NCBI RefSeq assembly: GCF_000571935.1
Contig: NZ_ATAX01000024.1
Span: 1-64,000 of the forward strand
Direction of reading: 5' to 3'
Length of the DNA: 64,000 nucleotides
Source: Ruminococcus flavefaciens 007c
GTDB lineage: Bacteria > Bacillota > Clostridia > Oscillospirales > Ruminococcaceae
The translations under genes were made by a program, and so were the position numbers. The notes beneath the pieces are model-generated. The model saw only the letters and a program-made list of their open reading frames with translations, did not search any database and was not told the DNA's origin. Positions 63,329 to 64,000 of this stretch are shown here, in pieces (the stretch's first letter is position 1; the number at the start of each line of letters is the position of its first letter).

Positions 63329-64000
63329 ATGTTAATTTTTCCCGCAATAGATATTAAAGACGGAAATTGCGTCCGTTTGTTCAAAGGTGATTTTTCCACA
63401 GTGGAGAAGGTGGCTTCCGATTATCTTCAAACCGCAAAAAGCTTTGAAGAAGCTGGTGCCGAATGGATACACATGGTCGATCTTGACGGAGCAAAAGAAG
63501 GAAGGCCTGTTAATACAAAGATCTATACAGATGTGGCTGAAAAGACAAATCTTAAAGTTGAGCTTGGCGGCGGCATCAGAAGCATAAAGACTATACAGGA
63601 GTACCTTGATATGGGTATCAGAAGAGTTATTCTTGGTTCTGTTGCTCTTAAAAATCCGGGACTTGTCTGCGAAGCTGTTGAGAAGTTCGGCAGCGAGAAG
63701 ATAGTTGTAGGGATCGATGCTATGAATGAAATGGTCGCAACAGAAGGCTGGCTTGAAAGCTCTGATGTACACTATATCGACCTTGCAAACAAAATGATAG
63801 AATCGGGCGTGAAGTACTTTATATTCACGGATATTTCCAAGGACGGCACTCTTTCGGGAGTTAACCGCGAGCAACTCAAAAAGCTGGCTGACGTTACCGA
63901 GGGCAGAGCAAATATCGTTGCAAGCGGCGGAGTCCACACAATGGATGATATTATCGCCTGCAAGGAAATGGGGCTTTACGGAACTATCTGTGGTAAGTCG
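63329..64000 (+). CDS. hisA: HisA isomerase, 3' end outside window
   Basis: 224 codons to the window edge. FPAIDIKDGNCVRLFKGDFSTVEK at the start, HMVDLDGAKEGRPVN, LGGGIRSIKTI, VILGSVALKNPGL, FTDISKDGTLSGVN and ASGGVHTMDDI are the HisA (ProFAR isomerase) motifs. The (beta/alpha)8 barrel is nearly complete. AAGGAG lies 9 nt before ATG 63329. The last gene seen of the histidine operon; hisF and hisI would be expected next. Confidence 0.96.
   Translation, partial: MLIFPAIDIKDGNCVRLFKGDFSTVEKVASDYLQTAKSFEEAGAEWIHMVDLDGAKEGRPVNTKIYTDVAEKTNLKVELGGGIRSIKTIQEYLDMGIRRVILGSVALKNPGLVCEAVEKFGSEKIVVGIDAMNEMVATEGWLESSDVHYIDLANKMIESGVKYFIFTDISKDGTLSGVNREQLKKLADVTEGRANIVASGGVHTMDDIIACKEMGLYGTICGKS

Overview
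The window looks like chromosomal DNA of a fibre-degrading Gram-positive anaerobe of the Ruminococcus type (Clostridia, Oscillospiraceae). The evidence is moderate A+T content, strong AGGAGG ribosome binding sites, TTGACA-17-TATAAT promoters, PolC, a HisZ/short-HisG pair, a three-subunit NAD-linked [FeFe] hydrogenase with its HydG maturase, rubrerythrin, and three secreted proteins ending in type I dockerins. The species assignment is inference; there is no rRNA gene in the window.

Layout. 1-5.7 kb is accessory and partly decayed: the start of a CotH-like secreted protein, an SRAP/YedK gene with an in-frame TAG, a CPBP protease / gluzincin / alpha-beta hydrolase operon behind a MerR-type promoter (the hydrolase is frameshifted at A AAA AAG), and a scar where a truncated macrodomain gene meets a truncated adenine methyltransferase gene. 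5.9-7.4 kb carries tRNA-Leu and two small genes. 7.57-10 kb is a hydrogenase-maturation operon (TM1266-like regulator, NimA-like flavoprotein, HydG) behind a structured leader with a terminator and a competing antiterminator. 10-11.9 kb holds a tiny TGD-motif membrane protein, an LRR-dockerin protein and a YlmC-like PRC-barrel protein.

12-13.8 kb is rpsB-tsf behind a folded leader. 14.7-22.7 kb is moxR-DUF58-transglutaminase followed by a dockerin-tagged C39-like protease, prmA and an unknown gene. 22.8-26.3 kb is rplU-prp-rpmA, obg, mrnC and yebC. 26.9-27.7 kb is mntP behind a probable Mn2+ riboswitch. A minus-strand unit (DUF4250 plus an InlB-repeat dockerin protein) follows.

29.8-34.2 kb encodes the HydC/HydB/HydA-like electron-bifurcating hydrogenase with a candidate Rex operator. 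Then come a zinc-ribbon protein, rubrerythrin, a MATE exporter and plsY. 37.6-43.6 kb is a mirror-image locus: two paralogous sigma / membrane anti-sigma pairs converge on an intracellular GH5 glycosidase. Two tRNA-Ser genes follow.

44.2-55.9 kb is a translation/envelope/isoprenoid cluster (pyrH, frr, uppS, cdsA, dxr, rseP, RNase Z, ispG, polC). 55.9-64 kb is a histidine operon, hisZ-G-D-(membrane protein)-C-B-H-(Cys phosphatase)-(PNPOx)-hisA, with hisA running off the end. No CRISPR array, rRNA, insertion sequence, prophage or replication origin was seen. The strongest candidate for an undescribed element is the switch-like leader of the hydrogenase-maturation operon (7605-7781).
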